This document shows positions 14,871-22,427 of a stretch of DNA of 25,504 nt, piece after piece; positions within the stretch are counted from its first letter, which is position 1; the number at the start of each line of letters is the position of its first letter. Under the pieces are notes generated by a model. The model saw only the letters and a list, made by a program, of their open reading frames with translations. It did no database searches and was not told the origin of the DNA. The DNA comes from an uncultured Collinsella sp. (GTDB taxonomy: Bacteria > Actinomycetota > Coriobacteriia > Coriobacteriales > Coriobacteriaceae). The stretch spans positions 1 to 25,504 of the forward strand of contig CAAFEX010000023.1 in NCBI GenBank assembly GCA_900762015.1, given 5' to 3'. The position numbers and the translations under genes are program-made.

Positions 14871-14893
14871 CTGGGGACGGAGGAAAACGGATC
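14871..14893. repeat. Second GGGGACGG short repeat
   Basis: CTGGGGACGGAGGAAAA (14871-14887) is identical to 14622-14638, and the flanks CGGATCGATTT and GGGATCATTT are similar. Related GGGACAGG-type cores occur at about 22068 and 24762 next to other hairpins. In Clostridia and Coriobacteria, such cores are reminiscent of REP-like sequences; that link is inference. Confidence 0.7.
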
Positions 14894-14936
14894 GATTTGG
14901 CTCTCTGAGGGCCACGATGCCCGTCATATCAGCCGG

Positions 14937-15102
14937 CCATTCCAAAACTATGCCGGTTTACGGGGCTGAATCGCGAACCCCCAACCATACGCAATTCCGA
15001 AATAATAAAACCTCAGGTAAACGGCTTGCTCTATTTTGAAAAAAGCCGGTATGGTCGGCCTACGCTAATCTAGCCCCGTAAACCGGCATAGTTTTGAAAT
15101 GG
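14937..15102. repeat. Long-hairpin repeat element, copy B
   Basis: Outer arms 14937-14967 and 15072-15102 are 31 nt long with a single mismatch (outer core CAAAACTATGCCGGTTTAC). An inner pair ACCATAC/GTATGGT and a CGGCTT/AAGCCG hairpin continue the fold. The interior aligns in reverse orientation with the copy at 1-86. The right end lies 40 nt from the stop of the ECF S gene. Confidence 0.85.
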
Positions 15103-15142
15103 TACTTCGGAAGTATTGATTCACGCCCCGGCGCAACCAGCC

Positions 15143-15856
15143 CTACAGTCCGTATTTCACGACGACGCGGTTGATGCGGCGACACCAGGGCTTGTAGAGG
15201 GCGGCCAAGAACACGCAGGTCGCGAGGCCGTGTGTGATATCGAACGGCACTGCCGTGGCAAGACGCGCCACGGCTCCCGCCCACGTGAGCGGCTGTACAA
15301 AACCGATAATGTCGTACGCGTTGATCACCACGCCGTACAGCAGACCCGAAGCAAAGCCGTACGCCATCAGCGCCGGCATGCGCACGGTTCCATCCGCACG
15401 GTCGAACGCACCGGCATGCGCCAGCGCACCGCCAACATAGCCAACCAGGCCCCAGGCATACATCTGCCATGGCGTCCACATGCCCTGCCCAAAAAAGAAA
15501 TTGCTGGTCAGCGCCGCCAACGCACCGACCATAAAGCCGTTACGACGACCGAGTGTCGCCCCGGCGATAATGGCGATGGCACTCACGGGTTTAAAGTCGG
15601 GAATAGGCCCAAACAGGATGCGCCCCGCCGCCGCCAGCGCCGCCAGCACCAGCGTGGGCATAATCTGGCGCAAACCCGGACGAGATGCCTCGTAACCCGC
15701 AAAGAACAGCGCAAGCACCAGCGCCACTACAACCAGCATGGCAAGCGCCGCCTGCTCAATGCCCGCCAGCAACGCCGCAGTCATCACTGCCGGCACTGCC
15801 AACAACAACGGGACCTCCAGTTTTGCAAGCAAGTGCGAGAAACGACAGTCTGTCAT
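15143..15856 (-). CDS. ECF transporter substrate-binding (S) component
   Basis: This 237-residue integral membrane protein has about six hydrophobic segments. It contains GRILFGPIPDFKPVSAIAII, LGRRNGFMVGALAALTSNF and GQGMWTPWQMYAWGLVGY, features of ECF S components that bind a vitamin. The GQGxWTPWQM segment reminds me of the cobalamin-type CbrT group, but the substrate is not proven. The start is ATG 15856, two to four bases after the ATPase stop (TGATGGGATG); the longer frame starting at 15931 merely overlaps the ATPase gene. It is the last gene of a T-AA-S operon, so it has a dedicated (group I) energising module. No cobalamin or other riboswitch is visible upstream of the operon in the short gap. 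Confidence 0.85.
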   Translation of the reverse strand: MTDCRFSHLLAKLEVPLLLAVPAVMTAALLAGIEQAALAMLVVVALVLALFFAGYEASRPGLRQIMPTLVLAALAAAGRILFGPIPDFKPVSAIAIIAGATLGRRNGFMVGALAALTSNFFFGQGMWTPWQMYAWGLVGYVGGALAHAGAFDRADGTVRMPALMAYGFASGLLYGVVINAYDIIGFVQPLTWAGAVARLATAVPFDITHGLATCVFLAALYKPWCRRINRVVVKYGL

Positions 15857-15860
15857 CCCA

Positions 15861-17504
15861 TCACGCCCTATAGAACACGTTGTCGGCAAAGAAGTCGGCC
15901 GGGGGCTCCACGCAGGCAATCTCGCCGTCAAACATCATGGCGACGTCGTCGGCTACCTGCTCGGCAAAGTCCAAATCGTGCGTAGCCATGATGACGGTGC
16001 CGCCAGCCTTCGCATGGTCACGCAGGGCGCGGGCGATGATGCAGCGGCTCTCCAGGTCCAAGCCCTTCGTGGGTTCGTCAAGCAGCAGCAGCTCGGGGCC
16101 GATCAGCAGCAGCTTTGCCAACGCAAGCAGCTGGCGCTGTCCGCCCGAAAGATCGTACGGGTGGCGCCCATCCAGGCCCGACAGCCCCAGGCTCGCCGCG
16201 CGCTCCCGCGCCAAGTTCTCGTCATATCCGCAGGTCGAGGCCCATTCCATCAGCTCATCGCGAACCGTCTCGGCAACCAGCAGGGCCTTGGGGTTCTGCG
16301 GCAGCAGCGCAGCCGAGGCCGCCCCGCGCACCATGCGGCCGCGCTGCAGCTTGGCGGTCTTCGCCAGCACCGAAAGCATTGTCGACTTGCCGCAGCCGTT
16401 ACCGCCCACAACCGCATGCACCGCGCCAGCCGAAAACGACGCATCGAGCCCGCGCAGCACCCAACCGCCCGCGCGATCGTAGCGAAACCAGCTCCCTGCC
16501 AGGGTGGTAGCCGACCCAGCGTGCATTTTTTGGAGTATTCTGCTTCCATCCGCGCGCAGGGAGGCTTCCGGGGCGTTCAATACCGTCGTTTGCGACACAA
16601 ATCCGGACGATTTGTCCAATTCCGGGTCATTTTTCGCACTCGACACGTCCCTGGACGGCTCCACGGGGCCCAAATTGCCCCCGACCCTGCTGAATACTCC
16701 GTTTTTTGCACATCGGATGGCACCCCACCCCAACATATCATCGGAAACCAGCGATTCTCGGCGTCCCAAAGAAGCCATATCCGCCACCTCGCGCACGCGA
16801 CCGTCCTCAATCCGGTACGCACACGTCGCGTATTCGAGCATTGGGCGCGGCTGATGCGTCGCCACAACAACCGTGCAGCCCAGCTCGCGATTCACACGAA
16901 ACAGCGCGTGCAGGAAATTCTTCTCCGCAACCGGATCAAGCTGAGACGTGGGCTCGTCGAGCAGCAGCACGCGCGGGCGCAGCGTCAGAACGGCCGCCAA
17001 CGACAGCAACTGTTTGCGACCGCCCGAAAGCGTGTCAGTATCGCGGTGAAGCCAATCTTCCAGCCCAAAGAAATAGCTGGTCTCAGATACGCGACGGCGC
17101 ATCTCATCACGCGCTAGCCCCAAGTTTTCCAGGCCAAACGCCATCTCGTGCCACACGGTTTCGCACACGATCTGGTTCTCGGGATCCTGGAACACATAGC
17201 CCACGCGCTCCGCCGATGCCCGCACATCCATGTCGGCGACGGGCTCGCCCAGCACGCGCAGTTCGCCAGTGCGCTCGCCCGCCGGAGCGATCTCGGGCTT
17301 GAGCAGCGACAGCAGCGTCGACTTACCCGATCCGGTACCGCCAACAAGCAGCGCAAATGCACCTTGGGGAACAGACCAGTCGAGCCCCTCGAGCACCGCA
17401 GCCTCAGCCCCGGGGTAGGTAAAGCTCAGACCCCGTACCTCAATCGCAGGCACATCAGAGCCGCACGCCCCGCCCGTTACCGAGCAGCTATCCAACCGAG
17501 CCAT
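15861..17504 (-). CDS. ECF transporter double ATPase (fused A-A')
   Basis: This 547-residue cytoplasmic protein has two complete ABC ATPase domains in tandem. Domain 1 (about 20-245) has Walker A GGTGSGKST (K61), Q-loop FQDPENQ, signature LSGGRKQ and Walker B VLLLDEPT. Domain 2 (about 335-547) has GGNGCGKST (K373), signature LSGGQRQ and Walker B LLLLDEPT. It hydrolyses ATP for vitamin uptake together with the T and S proteins. The linker holds about 63 residues (266-328) that are unlike either ATPase domain in composition and coincide with a palindrome-bounded DNA segment (16522-16710). The start overlaps the T gene stop by one base (TGATG). Confidence 0.93.
   Translation of the reverse strand: MARLDSCSVTGGACGSDVPAIEVRGLSFTYPGAEAAVLEGLDWSVPQGAFALLVGGTGSGKSTLLSLLKPEIAPAGERTGELRVLGEPVADMDVRASAERVGYVFQDPENQIVCETVWHEMAFGLENLGLARDEMRRRVSETSYFFGLEDWLHRDTDTLSGGRKQLLSLAAVLTLRPRVLLLDEPTSQLDPVAEKNFLHALFRVNRELGCTVVVATHQPRPMLEYATCAYRIEDGRVREVADMASLGRRESLVSDDMLGWGAIRCAKNGVFSRVGGNLGPVEPSRDVSSAKNDPELDKSSGFVSQTTVLNAPEASLRADGSRILQKMHAGSATTLAGSWFRYDRAGGWVLRGLDASFSAGAVHAVVGGNGCGKSTMLSVLAKTAKLQRGRMVRGAASAALLPQNPKALLVAETVRDELMEWASTCGYDENLARERAASLGLSGLDGRHPYDLSGGQRQLLALAKLLLIGPELLLLDEPTKGLDLESRCIIARALRDHAKAGGTVIMATHDLDFAEQVADDVAMMFDGEIACVEPPADFFADNVFYRA
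16522..16710. repeat. Palindrome-bounded in-frame insert inside ECF ATPase gene
   Basis: The segment is bounded by TGCATTTTTTGGAGTATTCTGC (its first part at 16522-16540) and the inverted counterpart ending CTCCGTTTTTTGCA at 16710. The inner GGAGTATTC/GAATACTCC pair is perfect and the outer TGCA ends match. Its length is 189 bp, exactly 63 codons, with no stop. It uses codons rare in the flanking gene (AAA, GTA, ATA, TTG, AAT) and encodes a polar linker between the ATPase domains. This is the behaviour of a palindromic element inserted in-frame; boundaries are approximate. Confidence 0.7.
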
Positions 17505-18493
17505 CAGCCAAACCTCTTCTCGTCAATCGCGTGCAACACACAGGGCAACACCATCCAAGCCGCGTACACAATATAGCCAGGCCACGGCGCCGGCACCGAA
17601 AGCTGAGGGTAAAACGAATACTGCGTTGTCGCGGCCCACGCCGCCGCAACCGCAGCGGCGCCAAACAGCGCAAGCCCCACCAGCGCGGCAACGTCGCCGC
17701 GCCCCAGCCGATACCGCGCATACGTCGTACGACGCGTCGCGGCACCCCACCCGCGCGAGCGCATCGCGTCCGCGCGCTCCAGCGAATCTTCCATGCCCCA
17801 GCCCATCAACACGCTCGACGCCCGCAGGCGCGAGCGCACGGGGTCGGCCGGCGCGCGCCCCGGCACGTCAATCGCATCTTGCACCGCCAGCACCGTGCGG
17901 CCGCGGCGCAAAAACTGTGGGATAAGCCGCATGCACATCGAGATCATGAGCGCGATCACCGGTGCGGCATTACCCAGCAGCGCGAGCACCTTGTCGTATT
18001 TGAGCATCGACGCCGCGGCCTCAAACCACAGCACGCTCGCCACAAACAGCCCGCCCATGCACAGGCCGTATACCATGCTCTCCAGATACACCGCGCGCAT
18101 ACCAATACGGAACAGCTCCGTCGAGCCCGAGGCGCTAAACAGCGGATTGAGCACCGCGATGATCAAAATCACCGGCAGCTGCCAGCGAAGCGCCCCCAAC
18201 GTGCGCGCGGCGCCGTGCGTCGCAAGCCCGTACGCCAGCCCGCCCGCAAGCGACAGCGCAATCAGCACCGGCTGCATCGAGAACATGGTGAGTCCCAGCG
18301 TCAACACCATGTAGAGCGCCGGCACCGCCGGATGCGACATCGAAAATGCCGCGACGGGTTCGTTGCCCGATTCCTCTCGCATGATATCCACGGGCACCTC
18401 CCATCCCCTCGCGCAAAACGCCAACGCCGCAGCGCCGCCGCCATGCACAACCAGCGCAAACACCACGCCGGCGGCAGCGACATCGGCCGTCAC
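17504..18493 (-). CDS. ECF transporter transmembrane (T) component
   Basis: This is an EcfT-type membrane protein of up to 329 residues that couples the ATPases to the S subunit. Several hydrophobic segments lie between about 50 and 200 and at the C-terminus. The cytoplasmic coupling helix contains ADAMRSRGWG, a form of the Ala-Arg-Gly type motif by which T proteins grip the ATPases. The longest start is GTG 18493 with no Shine-Dalgarno. An alternative GTG at 18391 has GGGAGG 5 nt upstream and would give 295 residues, so the true N-terminus is open. It is first in the T-AA-S operon, divergent from glmU across about 96 nt (or 198 nt with the shorter start). Confidence 0.87.
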   Translation of the reverse strand: MTADVAAAGVVFALVVHGGGAAALAFCARGWEVPVDIMREESGNEPVAAFSMSHPAVPALYMVLTLGLTMFSMQPVLIALSLAGGLAYGLATHGAARTLGALRWQLPVILIIAVLNPLFSASGSTELFRIGMRAVYLESMVYGLCMGGLFVASVLWFEAAASMLKYDKVLALLGNAAPVIALMISMCMRLIPQFLRRGRTVLAVQDAIDVPGRAPADPVRSRLRASSVLMGWGMEDSLERADAMRSRGWGAATRRTTYARYRLGRGDVAALVGLALFGAAAVAAAWAATTQYSFYPQLSVPAPWPGYIVYAAWMVLPCVLHAIDEKRFG

Positions 18494-18589
18494 GCGTCAA
18501 TCGTTACGCGCTCAACATATGCCTGCGGTATCATATTGCGCCGTGTATCGTTTCCAAACACACGTCTCTATAACGTAACAGGAGATCAC

Positions 18590-20002
18590 ATGGACGCAAC
18601 CGCAATTATCCTCGCTGCCGGCGAGGGCACCCGCATGAAGTCGAACCACTGCAAGGTTTCGCACAAGATCCTGGGCAAGCCCATGGTCCAGTGGATCGTC
18701 GACGCTACCATCAAGGCCGGCTGCAGCCGCGTCGTGGTCGTCATCGGCAGCCACGCCGACGAGATGCGCGCCCTGATCGACGGCGCCTACGCCAACAGCG
18801 CCACCAAGGTCGAGTGCGTTGAGCAGACCAAGCGCCTGGGCACCGGCCACGCCGTAAAGGTCGCGCTCGAGGCCTGCGGCATCACGCAAGGCCCCGTCGT
18901 CGTGCTCAACGGCGACCTGCCTCTCATCACCGCCGACACCGTGGCCAAGTTCGCGCAGACCGTCGCCACCGGCGAGCTCGCCTGCACCGTCATGACCATG
19001 ACCCCGCCCGATCCTTTCGGCTACGGCCGCATCAAGCTGGGCGCCGACGGCCAGATCGAGCGCATCATCGAACAGAAGGACTGCACGCCCGAGCAGGCCG
19101 CCACGCTGCTGGAGTGCAACGCCGGCTGCTACGCCTTCGACGGTGCGCAGCTCGCCGCCCACATTAACGAGATCGGCAACGACAACGCGCAGTCCGAGTA
19201 CTACCTGCCCGACATGCTCGAGATTCTCAAAGGCCACGGCCAGGCGGTCTCCATCTTCCACTGCGACGACTACCGCGACGGCCTGGGCGTCAACAGCCGC
19301 ATTCAGCTCGCCCAGCTCACCGCCATCGCACGCGACCGCATCAACGAGCACTGGATGGCCGAGGGCGTCACGTTCATCGACCCCACGCAGGCCTGGATCG
19401 GTCCCGACGCCACCATCGGCCGCGACACCGTCGTGTGGCCGCAGACGCACCTGATCGGCCACGTCACCGTGGGCGAAGAGTGCCAGCTCGGCCCCAACAG
19501 CCGCCTCACCGACACTACCGTCGGCAGCGGCTGCACCATCGATGAGACTATCGCCATCGAGGCCGTCATCGAGAACGGCGTCGACTGCGGCCCGCGCGCC
19601 TACCTGCGCCCGGGCACCCACATGCTCGACGGATCCAAGGCCGGCACGCACGTGGAGATCAAGAAGTCCACGATTGGCGAGGGCTCCAAGGTTCCGCACC
19701 TGTCCTACATCGGCGACACCACCATGGGCTCCGGCGTCAACGTGGGCGCGGGCTCCATCACCTGCAACTATGACGGCGTCCACAAGCACAAGACCGTCAT
19801 CGGCAAGGACGCCTTCATTGGCTCCGACACCATGATGGTCGCACCCGCCCAGATTGGCGACGGCGCGCTCGTGGCCGCCGGCTCCGTCATCACCGAGCCG
19901 GTCCCGGCCGACGCACTCGGCCTGGGTCGTGCCCGTCAGGTAAACATTGAGGGCTGGGCCGCCGATTATCGCCGCCGTCTGCACGAGGACGACGAGGTAT
20001 AA
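18590..20002 (+). CDS. glmU: Bifunctional UDP-GlcNAc pyrophosphorylase / GlcN-1-P acetyltransferase
   Basis: This 470-residue enzyme makes UDP-N-acetylglucosamine, the precursor of peptidoglycan and wall polymers. The N-terminal nucleotidyltransferase begins with IILAAGEGTRMKSNH and has LNGDLPLIT and GYGRIKL. The C-terminal half is a left-handed beta-helix of hexapeptide repeats (IGPDATIGRDTVVWPQT onwards), including YLRPGTH, GEGSKVPHLSYIGD and NYDGVHKHKTVIGKDAFIGS, where the acetyl-CoA site lies. The start is ATG 18590, with AGGAG 7 nt upstream. A longer open frame upstream is only the antisense shadow of the T gene. It ends at a clear terminator (20021-20053). Confidence 0.97.
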   Translation: MDATAIILAAGEGTRMKSNHCKVSHKILGKPMVQWIVDATIKAGCSRVVVVIGSHADEMRALIDGAYANSATKVECVEQTKRLGTGHAVKVALEACGITQGPVVVLNGDLPLITADTVAKFAQTVATGELACTVMTMTPPDPFGYGRIKLGADGQIERIIEQKDCTPEQAATLLECNAGCYAFDGAQLAAHINEIGNDNAQSEYYLPDMLEILKGHGQAVSIFHCDDYRDGLGVNSRIQLAQLTAIARDRINEHWMAEGVTFIDPTQAWIGPDATIGRDTVVWPQTHLIGHVTVGEECQLGPNSRLTDTTVGSGCTIDETIAIEAVIENGVDCGPRAYLRPGTHMLDGSKAGTHVEIKKSTIGEGSKVPHLSYIGDTTMGSGVNVGAGSITCNYDGVHKHKTVIGKDAFIGSDTMMVAPAQIGDGALVAAGSVITEPVPADALGLGRARQVNIEGWAADYRRRLHEDDEV

Positions 20003-20020
20003 CGTTTTACCAAGCATCTA

Positions 20021-20053
20021 AGGAGCTGTTCCCATGGGGACGGCTCCTTTTTC
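20021..20053 (+). terminator. Intrinsic terminator of glmU
   Basis: AGGAGCTGTTCCC (20021-20033) pairs with GGGACGGCTCCT (20037-20048), including G-U pairs, around a 3-nt loop. A T-run (20048-20052) follows, 19 nt after the stop. Confidence 0.88.
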
Positions 20054-20096
20054 TATGCTGACCTGCGTGGCCGGATGAGTGGTCGGTTCGTGTCCG

Positions 20097-20149
20097 TTGA
20101 CAGTAAAGACGTTATCAAGACTCGATAAACCCCGCCGCACGGTTACAAT
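20097..20149 (+). promoter_or_regulatory. Candidate promoter region of prs
   Basis: A perfect -35-like TTGACA is at 20097-20102, but the boxes at usual spacing are poor. A TACAAT -10-like box lies further down, about 50 nt before the prs start, without a good partner. The gap between the glmU terminator and prs must hold a promoter, but which box is used is unclear. Confidence 0.3.
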
Positions 20150-20193
20150 GCAACAAGGCATCTATATGGCATTCGATATAAAGGAGAAGGGTA

Positions 20194-21180
20194 ATGCCGA
20201 TTAATGATCCCGAGAAGTCGGAGAATATGCGCAAGTCTATCCGCGTGTATTCCGGTTCCTCCAACCGTCCCCTCGCTCAGAAGATTGCTGAGTACCTTGG
20301 GGTCGAGCTTTCGGGCCTTACGCTAAAGCAGTTCGCCAATGGTGAGATTTACGCCCGCTACGACGAGACCGTCCGCGGCGCCGACGTCTTCCTGATTCAG
20401 TCCGTGGCCGGCGGCAACGTCAACGACATGCTCATGGAGCTGCTCATCGCCACCGACGCTGCCAAGCGCGCATCCGCCCGCTCCATCACCGCCGTTATCA
20501 CCCACTACGGCTATGCCCGCCAGGACCGCAAGGCCGGCCCGCGCGAGCCCATCACCGCCCGCCTCGTCGCCAACCTGCTCGAGCGCGCCGGCGTCAACCG
20601 CATCATCACCCTCGACCTGCACCAGGGCCAGATCCAGGGCTTCTTCGATATCCCGGTTAACCACCTGTCCGCGCTGCCGCTGTTTGGCCAGTACTACAAC
20701 GACATGCACTTCGACACCGACAACCTGGTTGTCGTCTCCCCCGATGTGGGCCGCGCCAAGGCCGCCAAGAAGCTGTCCGACATGCTCGGCTGCGACCTGG
20801 CCATCGCCCACAAGGGCCGTCCGCGCCACAACGCCGCCGAGGTCATGGGCATCATCGGTGACATCAAGGGCAAGACCTGCATCATCAACGACGACATGAT
20901 CGACACCGCTGGCACCCTGTGCGCCAACGTCAAGGAGCTCAAGGCTATGGGCGCTGGCGACATCTACGTCTGCGCCACCCACGGCATCTTCTCCGGTCCG
21001 GCCATCGAGCGTCTGAACGACGCCCCGATCGTCGAGTGCCTCGTCACCGACGCCATTCCCGTCGAGGTCGGCGGCAAGATCAAGACCATCTCGGTCGCCG
21101 AGGAGTTCGCTCAGGCCATCTCCGCCGTTTACCACGAGGAACCCGTCTCCACGCTCGTCGGCGGCGACTTCGCGCTGTAG
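20194..21180 (+). CDS. prs: Ribose-phosphate pyrophosphokinase (PRPP synthetase)
   Basis: This 328-residue enzyme makes PRPP from ribose-5-phosphate and ATP for nucleotide, histidine and NAD synthesis. Landmarks are VYSGSSNRPLAQKIAEYLG, FANGEIYARYDE, the catalytic flexible loop beginning YGYARQDRKAGPREPI, LDLHQGQIQGFFDIPV, VVVSPDVGRAKAAK, and the PRPP-binding loop IINDDMIDTAGTL. Length is normal for class I enzymes apart from a short N-terminal extension. The start at 20194 has AAGGAGAAGG upstream. glmU before prs is a common bacterial pairing, but here a terminator separates them. Confidence 0.97.
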   Translation: MPINDPEKSENMRKSIRVYSGSSNRPLAQKIAEYLGVELSGLTLKQFANGEIYARYDETVRGADVFLIQSVAGGNVNDMLMELLIATDAAKRASARSITAVITHYGYARQDRKAGPREPITARLVANLLERAGVNRIITLDLHQGQIQGFFDIPVNHLSALPLFGQYYNDMHFDTDNLVVVSPDVGRAKAAKKLSDMLGCDLAIAHKGRPRHNAAEVMGIIGDIKGKTCIINDDMIDTAGTLCANVKELKAMGAGDIYVCATHGIFSGPAIERLNDAPIVECLVTDAIPVEVGGKIKTISVAEEFAQAISAVYHEEPVSTLVGGDFAL

Positions 21181-21203
21181 TCGCTCGACCCTCGCATCCC
21201 TCC

Positions 21204-21308
21204 GGAAGCCCCGGACACACCTGCGGGGTTATCACGCGAACGTCCTCGCCGCTTTGCGGCTGCGGGATGTTCGCTTTGATAACCCCTCCCGGCGTGTCCG
21301 GGGCTTCC
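21204..21308. repeat. 105-nt near-perfect hairpin between prs and pth
   Basis: Arms of about 42-45 nt (21204-21245 and 21264-21308) pair with only a few mismatches. The outer part GGAAGCCCCGGACAC pairs exactly with GTGTCCGGGGCTTCC, and the inner GGGGTTATCA pairs with TGATAACCCC. The loop carries a nested GCCGC-TTT-GCGGC hairpin. No T-run follows, so it is not a standard terminator. It starts 23 nt after the prs stop. Confidence 0.9.
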
Positions 21309-21424
21309 TGCTGTCTCGGGGCAGCTGTTTTCTGAAATGACTTTGCTGCAACCTTTCCTCGCCTTCGGCGGGCGTGGTAGCCTTTGTCGTTGACTGAACT
21401 TTTATGTGTAACGAAAGGATGAAC

Positions 21425-22054
21425 ATGGCAGCTGCACAGCCGCTTAAGATTCGCATGGTTGCCGGACTTGGCAACCCTGGCGATGAGTATGCCGAGACCC
21501 GCCACAACGCTGGCTTCAAAGCGATCGACGAGTTGGCCCGCCAGGCCGGTGTCACGTACTGGAAAAACCAGGCAGGCGCCGAGGTTGCGCTCATCAACAT
21601 CAACGATCCCGAGGAAGAGGGCGGTAAGCGCCAGATTGTACTGGTCAAGCCGCAGTCGTACATGAACACCTCGGGCGGGCCCATCTCCAAGCTCTGCCGC
21701 GAGTACAAGATCAAGGCCGAGGAGCTGCTCGTCATCCACGACGAGCTCGATATTCCCGCCGGCGACGTACGTGTTAAGGTGGGCGGAGGCCATGCCGGCC
21801 ACAACGGCCTGCGCTCCATCATCGACAAGATGGGCAGCCGCGACTTTAGTCGCATTCGCACCGGCATCGGCAACCCTCCCGGAAAGATGGCCGTGGCAGA
21901 CTATGTGCTCAAGCAGCTGCGCGCCCGCGAGGCCGAGGACTTCCAGGACACCTGCGCCCGCGCCGCAGATGCCGCCGGTCTGGCCATCGTCCACGGCGTA
22001 ATCTATGCCCGCGACCACGTCAACGGTGCCGCCTCCGCCAACGGCAAGCACTAA
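21425..22054 (+). CDS. pth: Peptidyl-tRNA hydrolase
   Basis: This 209-residue enzyme releases stalled peptides from tRNA. It carries GLGNPGDEYAETRHNAGF (catalytic His27), KPQSYMNTSG (N81), VIHDELDIPAGDVRVK (D106), GGGHAGHNGLRSI and RTGIGNPPG. Length is typical. I chose ATG 21425, where GAAAGGATGAAC gives a good Shine-Dalgarno; upstream in-frame ATGs at 21404 and 21419 are too close to or ahead of that site. It is followed within 20 nt by the hairpin repeat at 22073-22237. Confidence 0.96.
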   Translation: MAAAQPLKIRMVAGLGNPGDEYAETRHNAGFKAIDELARQAGVTYWKNQAGAEVALININDPEEEGGKRQIVLVKPQSYMNTSGGPISKLCREYKIKAEELLVIHDELDIPAGDVRVKVGGGHAGHNGLRSIIDKMGSRDFSRIRTGIGNPPGKMAVADYVLKQLRAREAEDFQDTCARAADAAGLAIVHGVIYARDHVNGAASANGKH

Positions 22055-22072
22055 AACCTACTATTTAGGGAC

Positions 22073-22237
22073 AGGTTTATTTTGGCAGGTTTTATCTACG
22101 GAAATGCCGTGGTGGCTGCATCGCAATAAACCCCGCACTGCCATACACACATAGCGCCCCAAGGGGGCCGGCCTCATCACAACCCGAGGCCGACCTCCTT
22201 TGCCGTTTTGCCTGATAAAACCTGCCAAAATAAACCT
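22073..22237. repeat. Inverted repeat element with perfect 24-nt arms
   Basis: Arms 22073-22096 and 22214-22237 are exactly complementary over 24 nt (cores GGTTTATTTTGGCAGG and CCTGCCAAAATAAACC) around a 117-nt centre. The centre has a GGCCTC/GAGGCC hairpin. The element is preceded by GGGACAGG, similar to the GGGGACGG cores elsewhere in the window. It may terminate pth or be a mobile or structured element. Confidence 0.88.
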
Positions 22238-22316
22238 CTCCCCCTTTGGCAGGTCGAAGCGGATAAACCCTGCTCCCAACCGCCGAAGACACACGTAAGT
22301 GACATGTCCATGAGGG

Positions 22317-22322
22317 TATAAT
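22317..22322 (+). promoter_or_regulatory. -10 box of candidate nfnAB promoter
   Basis: A perfect TATAAT sits about 105 nt upstream of the nfnA start codon. No convincing -35 is present at 16-18 bp. The long leader could carry regulation, but I see no known riboswitch in it. Confidence 0.45.
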
Positions 22323-22427
22323 TTGCACCGTATGTCTGCACAACGCCTGTGCGCGTACGGTTTTATTCGGGCTGCCGTCCATTTCCGTGGAGGCACGGTT
22401 CGGCGGCCCTAACAAGAGAGGGGTTCT

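Larger units (their letters stand above)
14608..15142. repeat. Repeat-dense intergenic patch
   Basis: This 535-nt gap between the convergent xthA and ECF S genes holds no supported gene. From left to right it has a GGGGACGG hairpin (14615-14650), a long-hairpin element (14686-14835), a second GGGGACGG copy (14851-14900) and a second long-hairpin element (14937-15102). The two GGGGACGG copies are direct repeats flanking the first hairpin element. Confidence 0.8.
22055..22427. other. Intergenic region with hairpin repeat and nfnA promoter
   Basis: This gap of about 370 nt between pth and nfnA holds no supported gene. Its first two thirds are the 22073-22237 inverted-repeat element and its last third contains the candidate nfnA promoter. 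Confidence 0.6.

Noticed and set aside
17531..18589. Long upstream extension of the glmU frame
   Set aside because: Arg/His-rich antisense of the ECF T gene; AGGAG and the GlmU N-terminus fix the start at 18590.
21080..22051. 323-codon minus-strand frame across prs end and pth
   Set aside because: Antisense of pth and the long hairpin; composition is that of a shadow frame in GC-rich DNA.
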